Shown: positions 42,532-52,912, numbered from the stretch's first letter. The stretch: 64,000 bases of DNA from JADKIH01 sp031417555 (GCA_031417555.1 JANOVV010000070.1:1-64000); one strand, 5' to 3'. Notes: generated from the sequence alone by a model not told the origin. Numbers and translations are program-made.

Positions 42532-44628
42532 ATGAACATTCAACTCATCACAGAACTTCCGACCTGGTGGATAGTATTTTGTTTGATTACAGGTTTAGGT
42601 TATGCTTTTCTGCTTTATCGAAGAGATCATTCATTTGATGGTATTCATAGATGGTTGAAGGGTATTCTTTTTGCTTTAAGGTCAATAGTTGTTTTTGTAT
42701 TGGCTTTATTGCTTTTAACACCGTTGATAAAATCGTTTGTAAGAGAAAAAGAAAAGCCAATCGTCGTTATAGCTCAGGACAATTCTGAAAGCATTGTATT
42801 AAATAAAGATTCTTCCTATTTCAAAAATCAGGCGGGCGATGGATATAAAAAGGCTGTTGACGGACTAATAAAAGATCTCAAAGAAAAGTTTGATGTGCGT
42901 ACAATCAGCTGGGGTGACCGTATAGGAGATCAGATAGATTATAGTTTTAATGAGAAACAAACCGATTTTTCTTCCTTACAAAAACAATTAGGTGTTCGAT
43001 ATGGAAATAGAAATATTGGAGCATTAGTTATTGCAAGTGATGGATTGTACAACAGGGGAAGTAGTCCGCTTTACGGCGACGAGCTTAAAGTACCCGTTTA
43101 TACAGTTGCTCTCGGCGATACAACTGTTCAGAAAGATTTATTGATTTCAAAATTGAATTATAATAAAGTAGTTTATGCCGGAAACTCGTTTCCGGTAGAA
43201 GTAACAGTTAATGCGAGGCAATGTAATGGGGAGAAAACAACTTTAACTTTAAAACAAGATTCAACAACTTTATTTTCCCGTGTTATTACTATTAGCGGAA
43301 ATCGATTTTCGACACTTGTACCTGTAATTCTCGAAGCGAAAAAAACAGGTTTAGTACATTATAAAATAAAGATTTCTTCAGTCAGTGGAGAAATGACTTT
43401 GGTAAACAATGAAAGAGATATTTATGTTGAAGTTGTTGAGACAAAACAAAAAATATTAATTGTCGGAAATGCTCCCCATCCTGATTTGGGTGCATTAAAG
43501 TTGGGAATTGAAAGCAGTGAAAACTATACGGCAAAAGTAATACTTGCTTCGCAGTCAGAACAGATTAGAGATTATAATCTTGTAATACTTCATAATCTTC
43601 CAACGATTATTCATCCAATAACTGAATTACTGGCTCAAATTAAGTCAAGTTCGACTCCAGTTTGGTTTATACTTGGAACACAAACATCGATAACGCAATT
43701 CAATAATGCAGGAGCGGGTATTACAATTAGCATTGATGCAAATCAGAGTAATGCGGTACAGGCAAATATAAATTCAAATTTTTCCCGTTTCACTTTGAGT
43801 GATGAATTAAAGCGAATGTTGCCATTGTTCCCGCCGTTATATTCTCCATATGGTCATTATATACAGAATACGAACAATTCAATTTTTCTCCAACAACAGA
43901 TTGGTTCTGTAAGCACCGATGAGCCATTACAACTTTTTAATGAGAGTGATGAGATTCGTACAGGAGTTCTTTGCGGAGAAGGTATCTGGAGATGGAGATT
44001 AAATGATTATTCCGTTAATGGAAATTTTAATGTTTTTCAGGAATGGTTGCTAAAGACGGTGCAAAACCTGAGTGTAAAGGAAAACAGAACACATTTCAGA
44101 CTAATTAATAAAAATAATTTTGCAGAAAATGAACCGGTCAATTTTGATGCAGAAGTTTATAATGATAATTATGAGCTAATCAATACGCCAGATGTAAATA
44201 TTACACTCATTAATTCAGCCAATAAATCATTTCCTTATACATTTTCAAAAACTGAAAAAGGATATACTTTAAATGCCGGTTATTTACCTTCGGGCCAATT
44301 CAGGTATAAAGCAACAGTTAATGCCGGAGGTAAATTGTATCAATCTTCAGGGGATTTAAGTGTTACTGCTCTTAAAGCAGAACAAATTGAAACGGTTGCA
44401 GATCATCAATTGCTATATGCAATGGCAAATGCCAGCGGAGGGGAGATGTTTTACCCATCGCAATTTAAAGAACTTGCTCAAAAATTATTAGCAAGAAACG
44501 ATATTAAAACGATTACCTATTCCCACTATAAACTCCGTGACCTGGTAGATTGGAAACTGATATTTTTTCTATTGCTGGGTTTGTTGACAATTGAATGGTT
44601 TTTAAGGAAAAGGGCAGGGGGGTATTGA
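42532..44628 (+). CDS. Membrane protein with VWA-like domain
   Basis: The product is 698 residues with two N-terminal membrane helices (about 12-30 and 45-65) and one near the C-terminus (LVDWKLIFFLLLGLLTIEWF). The soluble middle begins VIAQDNSES, a DxSxS metal-binding (MIDAS) start of a von Willebrand A-type fold, and continues VIASDGLYNRGSSP. The layout resembles Bat-type membrane proteins of Bacteroidota, but this exact family was not recognised. It is preceded by a heptad array and a -7 box. The next gene in the same direction begins about 80 nt later. Confidence 0.7.
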   Translation: MNIQLITELPTWWIVFCLITGLGYAFLLYRRDHSFDGIHRWLKGILFALRSIVVFVLALLLLTPLIKSFVREKEKPIVVIAQDNSESIVLNKDSSYFKNQAGDGYKKAVDGLIKDLKEKFDVRTISWGDRIGDQIDYSFNEKQTDFSSLQKQLGVRYGNRNIGALVIASDGLYNRGSSPLYGDELKVPVYTVALGDTTVQKDLLISKLNYNKVVYAGNSFPVEVTVNARQCNGEKTTLTLKQDSTTLFSRVITISGNRFSTLVPVILEAKKTGLVHYKIKISSVSGEMTLVNNERDIYVEVVETKQKILIVGNAPHPDLGALKLGIESSENYTAKVILASQSEQIRDYNLVILHNLPTIIHPITELLAQIKSSSTPVWFILGTQTSITQFNNAGAGITISIDANQSNAVQANINSNFSRFTLSDELKRMLPLFPPLYSPYGHYIQNTNNSIFLQQQIGSVSTDEPLQLFNESDEIRTGVLCGEGIWRWRLNDYSVNGNFNVFQEWLLKTVQNLSVKENRTHFRLINKNNFAENEPVNFDAEVYNDNYELINTPDVNITLINSANKSFPYTFSKTEKGYTLNAGYLPSGQFRYKATVNAGGKLYQSSGDLSVTALKAEQIETVADHQLLYAMANASGGEMFYPSQFKELAQKLLARNDIKTITYSHYKLRDLVDWKLIFFLLLGLLTIEWFLRKRAGGY

Positions 44629-44710
44629 AGGAAGGAATTAATTTGTAACTTTCAATGCTTAAAAAAAGATACTATAATTTATTTTAAAATAGCTTAATCA
44701 TTCATAAAAT

Positions 44711-45721
44711 ATGAAAACTAAAATTACATATAAATTGAGTAAAATATTATTTATTTTGTCAATGGGTTTGTGCCCATTTTTTTCCCCCGCACAAGATACT
44801 TTCTCAATCTGTGCTTTTGATTCTGTAACCGGGCAGGTTGGTAGTGCAGGTGCAACATGTATTGCCAGCTCTGGAACCAGTGCTTTGATCATAAGCGATG
44901 TGCATCCCGGTGTTGGGGTGATACACACGCAAGCATCTTATGTTTCTTCTAACCAGCAACACGCACGTATGTTGATGGATATGGGTTATTCTCCTCAGCA
45001 AATTATCGATAGCATGCAGGTTCAGGATGTTGCTAACAATCCCAACATTCGTCAATACGGAATAGTTTCATTAGCCAATGGCGGACAAAGTGCCGGTTTT
45101 ACAGGAATTAATTGCCTGGATTTTAAAAATCACATTACAGGACCAACCTATGCAATTCAGGGAAATATTTTAATGGGACAGCAGATTTTAGATTCTATGG
45201 AAGCTCGTTTTTTAAATACTCCAGGAAACCTCGCTTGTAAATTGATGGCTGCATTGCAGGGAGCAAAGGTGGGAGGCGCTGATCAGCGTTGTACTCCTTA
45301 TAACATTTCTTCTTTCTCTTCTTTTATTCGTGTCGCAAATCCACAAGACACGCCGGGAAATTTTTTCCTGGACATAAATGTAAACACATATCCGTTTCCT
45401 AAAGAGCCTATAGATTCTTTACAGGTATTGTTTGACCAGTGGGGTGGATGTACAGCGTCTTTTATTTCAACTGCGTCAACTAAAAAAGGAATTAAAATGT
45501 TTCCTAATCCGGTATCTAATTTGGTTACACTTGAATCAGCCGCTTATATTAAAAATGTATTATTGATAAATACAGAAAATGTTGTTCTTGAAAATTTATC
45601 GTACAATTTTTCAAAAAGAATAAAAATTGATACCGGCAACCTAAGTCCAGGCATTTATTTTATATTAGCAAGAACTGATGATGATAATTTAATTTCAATG
45701 AAATTTGTAAAAATTAATTGA
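44711..45721 (+). CDS. DUF1028 protein with T9SS sorting domain
   Basis: This 336-residue secreted protein has a signal peptide and a DUF1028 domain (SICAFDSVTGQVGSAGATC, VGVIHTQASYV, TGPTYAIQGNIL), a family related to Ntn-hydrolases. From about residue 262 comes a type A sorting domain (IKMFPNPVSNLVTL through MKFVKIN). DUF1028 proteins are usually intracellular or periplasmic; here the domain is sent out by the T9SS. A hydrolase activity is expected from the superfamily but not shown. The Ste24 protease gene follows 12 nt later. Confidence 0.85.
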   Translation: MKTKITYKLSKILFILSMGLCPFFSPAQDTFSICAFDSVTGQVGSAGATCIASSGTSALIISDVHPGVGVIHTQASYVSSNQQHARMLMDMGYSPQQIIDSMQVQDVANNPNIRQYGIVSLANGGQSAGFTGINCLDFKNHITGPTYAIQGNILMGQQILDSMEARFLNTPGNLACKLMAALQGAKVGGADQRCTPYNISSFSSFIRVANPQDTPGNFFLDINVNTYPFPKEPIDSLQVLFDQWGGCTASFISTASTKKGIKMFPNPVSNLVTLESAAYIKNVLLINTENVVLENLSYNFSKRIKIDTGNLSPGIYFILARTDDDNLISMKFVKIN

Positions 45722-45733
45722 AATTAAATTATC

Positions 45734-46954
45734 ATGTTAAATTTAATTCTTACAATTCTGATTTTTAGTTTTTTATTAGAAGCTATTCTTGATTATTTAA
45801 ACATTAAGAATTGGTCTGAAAAGGTTCCTTCTGCGGTAAGTGATATTTATTCCGATGAAAAATACAGTAAAGCCAGAGAATACGCCGTTGCCAATTATCG
45901 ATTTTCTCAAATCTCTTCTTCGATCAGTTTTATTGTCATGTTGTTTCTATTATTGTTCGGTGGTTTTGGCCTCTTAGATGATTATATCCGTGAATTTACT
46001 TCATCATCTATACTTGTTGCAATTTTATTCTTCGGAATATTAGCCATTGCATCTGATCTTCTTTCATTACCATTTTCATTGTATAAAACGTTTGTGATCG
46101 AAGAAAAATTTGGCTTTAATAAGACAACAATTAAAACATTTATTATTGACAAATTAAAAGGATATTTTCTAATGATCATCATTGGAGGAGCAGTTTTAGC
46201 TGCATTAGTAAAAACATTCCAACTTACAGGTAATAATTTTTGGTGGCTTGCCTGGATTTTTCTTTCAACGTTGATGTTGGTAATGATGGTTTTTTATACC
46301 TCCTGGATACTTCCTTTGTTCAATAAACTTACCCCTTTGGTTGATGGAGAATTGCGAAATGCAATAAACGATTACAGTGCCAAAAATAATTTTCCATTAA
46401 AAGATATTTTTGTAATGGATGGTTCCAAACGATCTTCAAAAGCAAATGCTTTTTTTAGCGGATTGGGGAAAAAGAAAAAAATTGTTCTTTATGATACACT
46501 AATTAAAGAACACAGTAACGACGAACTAGTTGCTGTATTAGCTCACGAAACCGGACATTTTAAATTAAAACATACACGAACCGGTTTTATTGGGGGAATT
46601 TTACAAACTGGGATCATGCTTTTTATTTTTTCATTGTTGCAGGGAAACCCACTTTTGATCGAAGCGCTTGGCGCCAAACAAGCGGGACTACATCTTGAAC
46701 TATTTACGTTTGCTTTGATTTATTCTCCGATATCGTTAATTACAGGAATTCTAATGCATTTGTTATCTAGAAAATATGAATTTGAAGCTGATGCTTTTGC
46801 TAAAAAAACTTTCAACGGAAATGCATTGTCAACAGCGTTGAAGAAACTTTCTGCAGATAGTTTAAGCAACCTTACACCTCATAAGGCTTATGTATTTGTA
46901 CATTATTCTCATCCTCCGTTATTGAAGAGGCTGGAAGCTTTAGAAAATAATTGA
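45734..46954 (+). CDS. M48 (Ste24/CAAX-type) membrane zinc protease
   Basis: This is an integral membrane protease of 406 residues with about six to seven helices. The zinc motif HETGH is at 271-275 and the third ligand lies in FEADAFAKK near residue 350. Additional family parts are KSNAFFSGLGKKKKIVLYDT-like (SSKANAFFSGLGKKKK) and SHPPLLKRLEALE at the end. Ste24-type enzymes process prenylated substrates in eukaryotes. Bacterial members act in membrane protein quality control. It is 12 nt behind the DUF1028 gene, so the two may be co-transcribed. Confidence 0.92.
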   Translation: MLNLILTILIFSFLLEAILDYLNIKNWSEKVPSAVSDIYSDEKYSKAREYAVANYRFSQISSSISFIVMLFLLLFGGFGLLDDYIREFTSSSILVAILFFGILAIASDLLSLPFSLYKTFVIEEKFGFNKTTIKTFIIDKLKGYFLMIIIGGAVLAALVKTFQLTGNNFWWLAWIFLSTLMLVMMVFYTSWILPLFNKLTPLVDGELRNAINDYSAKNNFPLKDIFVMDGSKRSSKANAFFSGLGKKKKIVLYDTLIKEHSNDELVAVLAHETGHFKLKHTRTGFIGGILQTGIMLFIFSLLQGNPLLIEALGAKQAGLHLELFTFALIYSPISLITGILMHLLSRKYEFEADAFAKKTFNGNALSTALKKLSADSLSNLTPHKAYVFVHYSHPPLLKRLEALENN

Positions 46955-46996
46955 TTTCAAATTAATTTATAAATAGATTATTATTATTTAAAAATT

Positions 46997-49534
46997 TCAA
47001 TTGAGAATTATTTTCTTACTTGTAGATTCATTCCCATTTTTTAAGTTAACAAGATAAATTCCTGCCGAAGCATTTTTTAAATCAAGGGGAAAAGAATTTT
47101 TTCCTGCCTGGCTTTTATTTTTATTTACAAAAATACTTTTTCCCTCAATATTATAAATAGATATACTTACTTCTGCAGGCTTTAGTAGATTGTAATTAAG
47201 TGTAGCTCCTTCTGAAGTGACAGGATTGGGTGAAACAGAAAAATCGGATGATAAATTATTTACTTTTTCAAGACCTAAAAATAAATTCAGGTCTAATTTA
47301 TAAGAACTTCTTCCGTATGTTCCTACAACAAGTGTTCGTGACGGTTGATGAAGTTTTAAATCGCTACATACTACAATTGGCATTCCATCAGTCATTGGTG
47401 TCCAGTTAGCTCCACCGTTTCTTGTATAATAAACCCCGATATCAGTGGCTAAATACAATACATTTGGAATGGATGGATCAGCTATAATATTATTGCAAGG
47501 AATATCAGGAAGATTGGAACCTATATCTGTCCATGTTTGACCATTATCAGTTGTTTTATAAACATGAGACATTGGGTCATGAAACCGATAACCAGAAAAA
47601 GTAACATACGCTGTATTCTGATCGAATGGATCGGTCTTAACACATGTAACCCAACGCAATGGTAAACCTGAATTAACCTGATTCCATGTGTTTCCTCCAT
47701 TTATTGTATTCCAAACTTTTCCATCATCAGTTCCAGCATAAATAATTTCGCTGTCGATTGGAGAGACATCAATGAAAGTAATTGTACCATAAAGTAATGT
47801 TCCTGTTGTATCAATTGATGTTAACTCAGGACTAATAGAAAACCATGAAGAACCAAAATCTGTAGATTGAAAAACGTGTTGGGTGCCTGTGTAAATTAAA
47901 GAAGGCACCTGAGGATCGGCTACCAAAGGATAATTCCAATTACCTATACCAAAAACTCCATTGGTTGAAGGCTCCCAGTTTGTACCCTTGGTTGTAGTTT
48001 TGAAAATATTACCGTATTGATAACCAACAAGAATAATTGAATTGTTTGGGCGATAAACTAACGATTGAAAACCATCACCTCCAAAGAGAAATGAATAGTC
48101 ATTATTATTTCCTGTAGGAGTATAACTTGTTCCATTATCCTGTAAGCCGAAATATAAATTAGAAGGTTCGGAAAAATCAATTTCTCCGCGGTATATCTGA
48201 GAAATCGGTAAGGATTCATGATGATTATAAGAAAAGCCGCCATCCTCTGAAATATATAATCCGCCATCATTTCCTGCCATTACAAAATTATGATTCAATG
48301 GATGAATGGCTACTGCGTGTTGATCAACATGTGCGCCATCGAATGACAAGCTATATGAATTTCCGCCATCAAGAGTTTTAAGCAAATCAAATCCTATAAC
48401 ATATAAAATATTTGGATCAGTAGGATCGCATTTTAAACGGCCATACCAATAAGATTGAGTGTTCCCATTCGAATTTACGACATCATAGTCATACGTTTGA
48501 ACCCAGTTATTTCCCGAGTCTTCCGATTTAAATAATCCAAGATTCCCATACTGTTCGTTTTCATAAAGACAATAAACCACATTAGGTGAAGAAGCACATA
48601 AATCAACTCCAATACGACTGTATTCAACACCAACAGGAGGTAGGCCATTAGATTGACCAAGGCGTGAAAAAGAATTTCCACCATCCTCTGATTTCCATAA
48701 TCCACTTTGAACACCGGCATAGTCTTTTGAATTTACATAGCGACTTCGTTTCCAAGTTGCAGCAAAAACGATATTTGGATTCTGCGGATTAATGACAACA
48801 TCGATAGCGCCTGTAGAATCATCAACAAATAAAACATTCGTCCATGTAAGTCCTCCATTTGTAGTTTTATATAAACCTCTATCCGGTGTTGCAGCATATA
48901 AATCACCCATACAAGCAGCAAAAACTATATCAGGGTTTGTAGGATGTACAGCTAAATGTCCGGTCATTCGTGTATTTTGTAAACCAACATTTGCCCAAGT
49001 ACTGCCTGCATCAGTAGATTTATAAATTCCATTTGCATCATATGTAAGAGAGCCACTGCCGCCATTGGGTTCACCTGTTCCAACATAAATAATATTTGGA
49101 GAAGAAGGCGCAACGGCAATATCTCCAATAGAGAGAGTTGTTTCATTATCAAAAATTGGAAGCCAGTTTTCTCCTCCGTCGATTGTCTTAAAAATCCCCC
49201 CCGATGCAGCTGCCAAATATGCTTTTTGCTGATTGGTTGGGTCAAATTCTATATCGACTATTCTTCCGCCTATATTCACGGGTCCTGCAAATTCCCAGGA
49301 AGCTGTTTGAGATTTTCTTAATTGTGAAGTATTTTTAAAAGATTGTGCTGCTTTCTTTTGTGCATCATAATCAATTTTACCGTATGGAAACCCGTGGGAT
49401 TGAAAAAAATAATCTTCTCCTTCTCCTTCAGTTTTTTCAGAATGACTTGCTTTTTTGTCTTCTCGCAAATAAGAAATAACAAGTATTGGAGCTATCAATA
49501 CTATTAATACCACAGGGATTAATATTTTTTTCAT
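46997..49534 (-). CDS. T9SS-exported BNR/sortilin-like repeat protein
   Basis: This 845-residue secreted protein has an N-terminal hydrophobic segment (IPVVLIVLIAPILVISYL). About twelve BNR-type units follow (GIFKTIDGGENWLPI, GIYKSTDAGSTW, GLYKTTNGGLTW, VYYTRNGGANW), as in two seven-bladed propellers of the GH74/sortilin kind. The C-terminus (FSVSPNPVTSEGATLNY through SKKIILN) is the T9SS sorting domain. Glycoside-hydrolase catalytic residues cannot be confirmed, so it may be a binding protein. It is convergent with the Ste24 gene, 42 nt apart. Confidence 0.85.
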   Translation of the reverse strand: MKKILIPVVLIVLIAPILVISYLREDKKASHSEKTEGEGEDYFFQSHGFPYGKIDYDAQKKAAQSFKNTSQLRKSQTASWEFAGPVNIGGRIVDIEFDPTNQQKAYLAAASGGIFKTIDGGENWLPIFDNETTLSIGDIAVAPSSPNIIYVGTGEPNGGSGSLTYDANGIYKSTDAGSTWANVGLQNTRMTGHLAVHPTNPDIVFAACMGDLYAATPDRGLYKTTNGGLTWTNVLFVDDSTGAIDVVINPQNPNIVFAATWKRSRYVNSKDYAGVQSGLWKSEDGGNSFSRLGQSNGLPPVGVEYSRIGVDLCASSPNVVYCLYENEQYGNLGLFKSEDSGNNWVQTYDYDVVNSNGNTQSYWYGRLKCDPTDPNILYVIGFDLLKTLDGGNSYSLSFDGAHVDQHAVAIHPLNHNFVMAGNDGGLYISEDGGFSYNHHESLPISQIYRGEIDFSEPSNLYFGLQDNGTSYTPTGNNNDYSFLFGGDGFQSLVYRPNNSIILVGYQYGNIFKTTTKGTNWEPSTNGVFGIGNWNYPLVADPQVPSLIYTGTQHVFQSTDFGSSWFSISPELTSIDTTGTLLYGTITFIDVSPIDSEIIYAGTDDGKVWNTINGGNTWNQVNSGLPLRWVTCVKTDPFDQNTAYVTFSGYRFHDPMSHVYKTTDNGQTWTDIGSNLPDIPCNNIIADPSIPNVLYLATDIGVYYTRNGGANWTPMTDGMPIVVCSDLKLHQPSRTLVVGTYGRSSYKLDLNLFLGLEKVNNLSSDFSVSPNPVTSEGATLNYNLLKPAEVSISIYNIEGKSIFVNKNKSQAGKNSFPLDLKNASAGIYLVNLKNGNESTSKKIILN

Positions 49535-49654
49535 TTAAATGGTCTTTTTAAAATAATATAAAAAATGGGGGTTTTATCGGCTAACAATTTACAAATTAAT
49601 TATTAAGGTAAATTTTTAAAGGAACATTTAACATTTATTTAAATAAAAATCTAT

Positions 49655-50710
49655 TTATAAGAATCTATTAATATTTATTTCACTATGTAATTTTTCATTT
49701 TTAACCAGAAAATTTACAAAATGATCCCCGAAGTAGGGTATTAGCTGAACTCCTTTTGTCCCCATTCCATTAAAAATATAAACATTGGCATGATCCGGAT
49801 GTTGGCCTATAAACGGTCGCCTATCTTTAACGGTCGGTCTTATTCCTGAACGATGTTCAATGATAATAAAAGGGATTTTTAAAAAATTATTTAAATGAGT
49901 TAATAATTTCAACTTTCCATCTTCTGATGGTAGTTCATTTTTAAAATTCCATTCATAAGTTGACCCAACTCTGAATTTATGATTGCCAATAGGAATTAAA
50001 AATATACCTCCCAGTAAAATGAAATCTTCGGGGAGTTCTATACATTCAATTAAAAGAATTTCGCCTTTTGCAGGGACAAATGGCAACCAATTCCATAAGG
50101 GATTATAAATAGATTTATATCCTTCACAAAAAATTATTTTTTTAAATTTATTATTATCATAAGTAATAAAATCAGTTCCAATTTTTAATTTTGAATTTTC
50201 AAATTCTTCTTCAACTAAATGTAAGTAATGTTTTATTTTTCTTTTACATAAATCAATAAAAAAAGGAATGTTCATCCATGCTGATGAACTTATTCTAATC
50301 ATTTTTTTGAATTCATTTATTTTATTTACGTACAGGTTTTCAGGAGCCTCTTTTGTAAAATATTTTTTCATTTCAATTTCGCCCATACGGCTCGTCCATT
50401 CATTCAGATCTTTAGTACTATGAATAACTTCTAAAACATCCATTGGGTAATAAAAAGTTTCGCCAAATTCTTTTTCTAATTTTTTGTAAAAATCTTCTGC
50501 AAATGGAATTAATACATCCGCCATCCAACTCTTTACGACTCGTCTTCCTGTTACCGGATTTACTAAACCTGCAGCTACCTGAGAAGAAGAATTAGAATTA
50601 AATGTATCAATGATGAGTATTTTTTTTCCACTTTTCGCCAGCTGATACGATATAATTGATCCGGCCAACCCATATCCGACAATCAGATAATCATAATCGG
50701 TATTATTCAT
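49655..50710 (-). CDS. FAD-dependent oxidoreductase (DAO family)
   Basis: This 351-residue enzyme belongs to the D-amino acid oxidase/glycine oxidase-like FAD family. The Rossmann motif YLIVGYGLAGSIISYQLAKSG (about 7-27, with GxGxxG) binds FAD, followed by AAGLVNPVTGRRVVKSW. The C-terminal signature HRSGIRPTVKDRRPFIG and YIFNGMGTKGVQLIP is typical. Substrate unknown, though amines or amino acids are likely. It starts within the end of the TolB-like gene (4-nt overlap), so the two are coupled. Confidence 0.85.
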   Translation of the reverse strand: MNNTDYDYLIVGYGLAGSIISYQLAKSGKKILIIDTFNSNSSSQVAAGLVNPVTGRRVVKSWMADVLIPFAEDFYKKLEKEFGETFYYPMDVLEVIHSTKDLNEWTSRMGEIEMKKYFTKEAPENLYVNKINEFKKMIRISSSAWMNIPFFIDLCKRKIKHYLHLVEEEFENSKLKIGTDFITYDNNKFKKIIFCEGYKSIYNPLWNWLPFVPAKGEILLIECIELPEDFILLGGIFLIPIGNHKFRVGSTYEWNFKNELPSEDGKLKLLTHLNNFLKIPFIIIEHRSGIRPTVKDRRPFIGQHPDHANVYIFNGMGTKGVQLIPYFGDHFVNFLVKNEKLHSEININRFL

Positions 50711-51579
50711 GGTTTTTTTCCGGTGAAGGCCACAAGCGCTAAAAGTGTCCCGTTATGATTAACTGCCAATCTGTAAAAATCGGTAAGTTCGGTACTGAAA
50801 TCAGCAATCATTTTCCATTCACCGTTATTTTCAAAAATATTTAATTTACCTTCCGAACCCATAAGTATTGAACCGTCGGGAAGGATTGCAAAATCTTCGC
50901 AATGCGGCAAAGTCTGAGTAATACGGGTAAGAGAATAATTATTACAATCCATTGCATATATATACCAATCGGCAGAATTGCTTTTGAGTACGAAAAACAT
51001 TTTTGATTCATCTGACGAAAGTTTCATACATCTTCCAATATCCGAGGCAATTAATCTTCGTTCTGAAGTTTGGGTATTTAATACCTGCAGGGTATTTGAG
51101 GGGCCGAGAATAAACATAGCAAGTAAACTGTCATTCAACCAGCAGGCATATCCTATACTGTCGGTATTTTTTACATAAACTGCGTTCTTGTAATTGTTTA
51201 AAGGTAAATTATAAAATCTTTGTCCGGAATCTGAATCTACTCTAACAACTGAAATAAATTTTTTGTCTTTCGTATATGACGGAGAATATTCACTTTCTCT
51301 TGTATCGGTAAATTGTTTACTGACTTTGGCTTCGATGTCATAACTGTAAATATCGGATTGAGTTGTGTCATTCACCGAAACATATAATATTCTTTTCCCA
51401 TCGGGTGTAAAGTAAGGTTGATTATCATATCCTTTATGATCTGTAATATTTTCCGGTTTAGAAAAAGTGTAATTAGTAAAATTATTATTGATAGAGCAGA
51501 GAAAGATATCAGTTTCCGGTAGCTGAGAATTACAGTAGTTAAATAATAAGAGGAATAGAAGTGTTAAATTATTTTTCAT
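50707..51579 (-). CDS. TolB/PD40-like exported protein
   Basis: This protein of 290 residues has an N-terminal signal (LTLLFLLLFNYCNSQ). Its WD40-like (PD40) blades include DNQPYFTPDGKRILYVSVND, SEYSPSYTKDKKFI and CEDFAILPDGSILMGSEG, as in TolB-type propellers. It probably folds as a six-bladed propeller in the periplasm or at the surface. Its stop overlaps the start of the FAD oxidoreductase by 4 nt. No functional link is apparent; such pairs occur in other Bacteroidota. Confidence 0.75.
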   Translation of the reverse strand: MKNNLTLLFLLLFNYCNSQLPETDIFLCSINNNFTNYTFSKPENITDHKGYDNQPYFTPDGKRILYVSVNDTTQSDIYSYDIEAKVSKQFTDTRESEYSPSYTKDKKFISVVRVDSDSGQRFYNLPLNNYKNAVYVKNTDSIGYACWLNDSLLAMFILGPSNTLQVLNTQTSERRLIASDIGRCMKLSSDESKMFFVLKSNSADWYIYAMDCNNYSLTRITQTLPHCEDFAILPDGSILMGSEGKLNIFENNGEWKMIADFSTELTDFYRLAVNHNGTLLALVAFTGKKP

Positions 51580-51601
51580 AGTATTTGTCTTAAATTATTT
51601 A

Positions 51602-52276
51602 TTAATTAAGGCGATACTCTACATCTCCCTGTTTGGTAGTTTTTAAAAGAATTAATACATCAACACTATCAACATCAATTGAAACGTACGTTGTATTACT
51701 GGAATAGCCTCGCACTTTTATACTTTGACCGGGATTATTATCAATAACTTTAATCGAGTCTAATTTTCCTTCAAATATAATATCTCTTTTAATTGTCTGA
51801 TGAAAAAGGCCACGTTTGAGAATTATTTTATAATGTGGTTTTTTGTCCTCCACAGCAGATGTGTTTTGTGTTTCAAGATAATACTGCTTATCTAGATGAA
51901 AAGAAGGGCCATTAGTGCTGCTGAAATTCATTGTTAGTAAAAAATTCAGTAGGATAGAAGGAGAAACCAGAAAAAGCGGAATGGTTAATGCAAATATTGA
52001 AAAGTAAATTCGTAAAACTATTGGAGTGTTGCTTCTCCAGGAAAGACCACTTAGTATAATGCCGGAACAAATAAATGCAGTAAAAAAATAATTGTAAGTA
52101 TGTACTTCATTATTTTTTTTGAGAAGGAGGGAAGCAATAAAAGCAAATAGAAAAATTATATGAATAGATACCAACAAAAGAAATTTCTCGCGGCTCATGT
52201 TTTTTCCAATGATCATGAGCGCGAGACCGATGATAAGAGAAATAATAAACAGGAAGAGACTAAAGTAGAACGACAT
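51602..52276 (-). CDS. Membrane protein of unknown function
   Basis: The product is 224 residues with four to five hydrophobic helices in the first 125 residues (LFLFIISLIIGLALMIIG, LLVSIHIIFLFAFIASLL, YFFTAFICSGIILSGLSW, IYFSIFALTIPLFLVSP). A soluble C-terminal domain follows with short strands (YKIILKRGLF, KVIDNNPGQSIKVRGYS, YVSIDVDSVDVLILL). No known motif was recognised. It is 22 nt before the TolB-like gene on the same strand and may belong to its transcript. Confidence 0.6.
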   Translation of the reverse strand: MSFYFSLFLFIISLIIGLALMIIGKNMSREKFLLLVSIHIIFLFAFIASLLLKKNNEVHTYNYFFTAFICSGIILSGLSWRSNTPIVLRIYFSIFALTIPLFLVSPSILLNFLLTMNFSSTNGPSFHLDKQYYLETQNTSAVEDKKPHYKIILKRGLFHQTIKRDIIFEGKLDSIKVIDNNPGQSIKVRGYSSNTTYVSIDVDSVDVLILLKTTKQGDVEYRLN

Positions 52277-52440
52277 AATTAATAAAAATATTTATTATTT
52301 TAATTGACACAATATAAGGATGATTTATTCAGTAAGTAATCATCAGTTAAAAAGTATATATTTTTATTTAAGGATTTTCATAAGCCAGGCAAATTAAATG
52401 TAATAAGTCTGTTTTTTAAGTTATGAGGCTGAAATTAATA

Positions 52441-52462
52441 GAATATCTTATTAAAGATATTC
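52441..52462. repeat. Short perfect hairpin
   Basis: GAATATCTT and AAGATATTC form a perfect 9-bp stem with loop ATTA, 33 nt beyond the stop of the Rieske gene. It lacks a T-run on either strand and is AT-rich, so termination is uncertain. The gap 52277-52494 holds nothing else of note. Confidence 0.45.
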
Positions 52463-52494
52463 ATCTGTAAATCAAATCTACTTTACTTTACTCT

Positions 52495-52911
52495 TTAAAA
52501 AAGTTTTATTGTAAGAGTGTTATTTTCTAATTGAGTCATTAGTGAAATTAATGGTTTTTCTGCAGGACCTTTTTCAACTTCTCCGATATTATTAAAAAGG
52601 CTTCCGTGTAGGCTACAGGAAAAAGTTTTACCATTAAATCGTAATGGATTATCCGCATGAGTACAAAGCATAACATAGGAATTATATTCCGTTTCTTTTT
52701 GCTTGATGACTGCAATATCATAAGCCACGTTTTCAGGTCTTACAATCAGAAAATTATTTTTTTTGAATTGATCAAGTGGTATTTTAACTTTTTTATTTTC
52801 AGAAATGGTTTTAAAAATGGGAATTGATTGGCAAGATTCCAGAAAAGCAGATAATACTGTTCCTCCAATACAAAGAGCGCAACTTTTTATTAAAAAATCC
52901 CTGCGTTCCAT
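52495..52911 (-). CDS. Rieske-type iron-sulfur protein
   Basis: This small exported protein of 138 residues has a Tat-like signal (ERRDFLIKSCALCIGG) and a possible lipobox (LESC). The Rieske cluster ligands are C83-T-H85 and C99-S-L-H102 (MLCTHADN, FSCSLHGSLF). The second cysteine found in disulfide-type Rieske proteins is missing (CTHADN rather than CTHLGC). The domain is smaller than cytochrome bc Rieske proteins. It lies 1 nt after the porin-like gene, so they probably work together, perhaps in envelope redox processes. Confidence 0.82.
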   Translation of the reverse strand: MERRDFLIKSCALCIGGTVLSAFLESCQSIPIFKTISENKKVKIPLDQFKKNNFLIVRPENVAYDIAVIKQKETEYNSYVMLCTHADNPLRFNGKTFSCSLHGSLFNNIGEVEKGPAEKPLISLMTQLENNTLTIKLF

Positions 52912-52912
52912 T

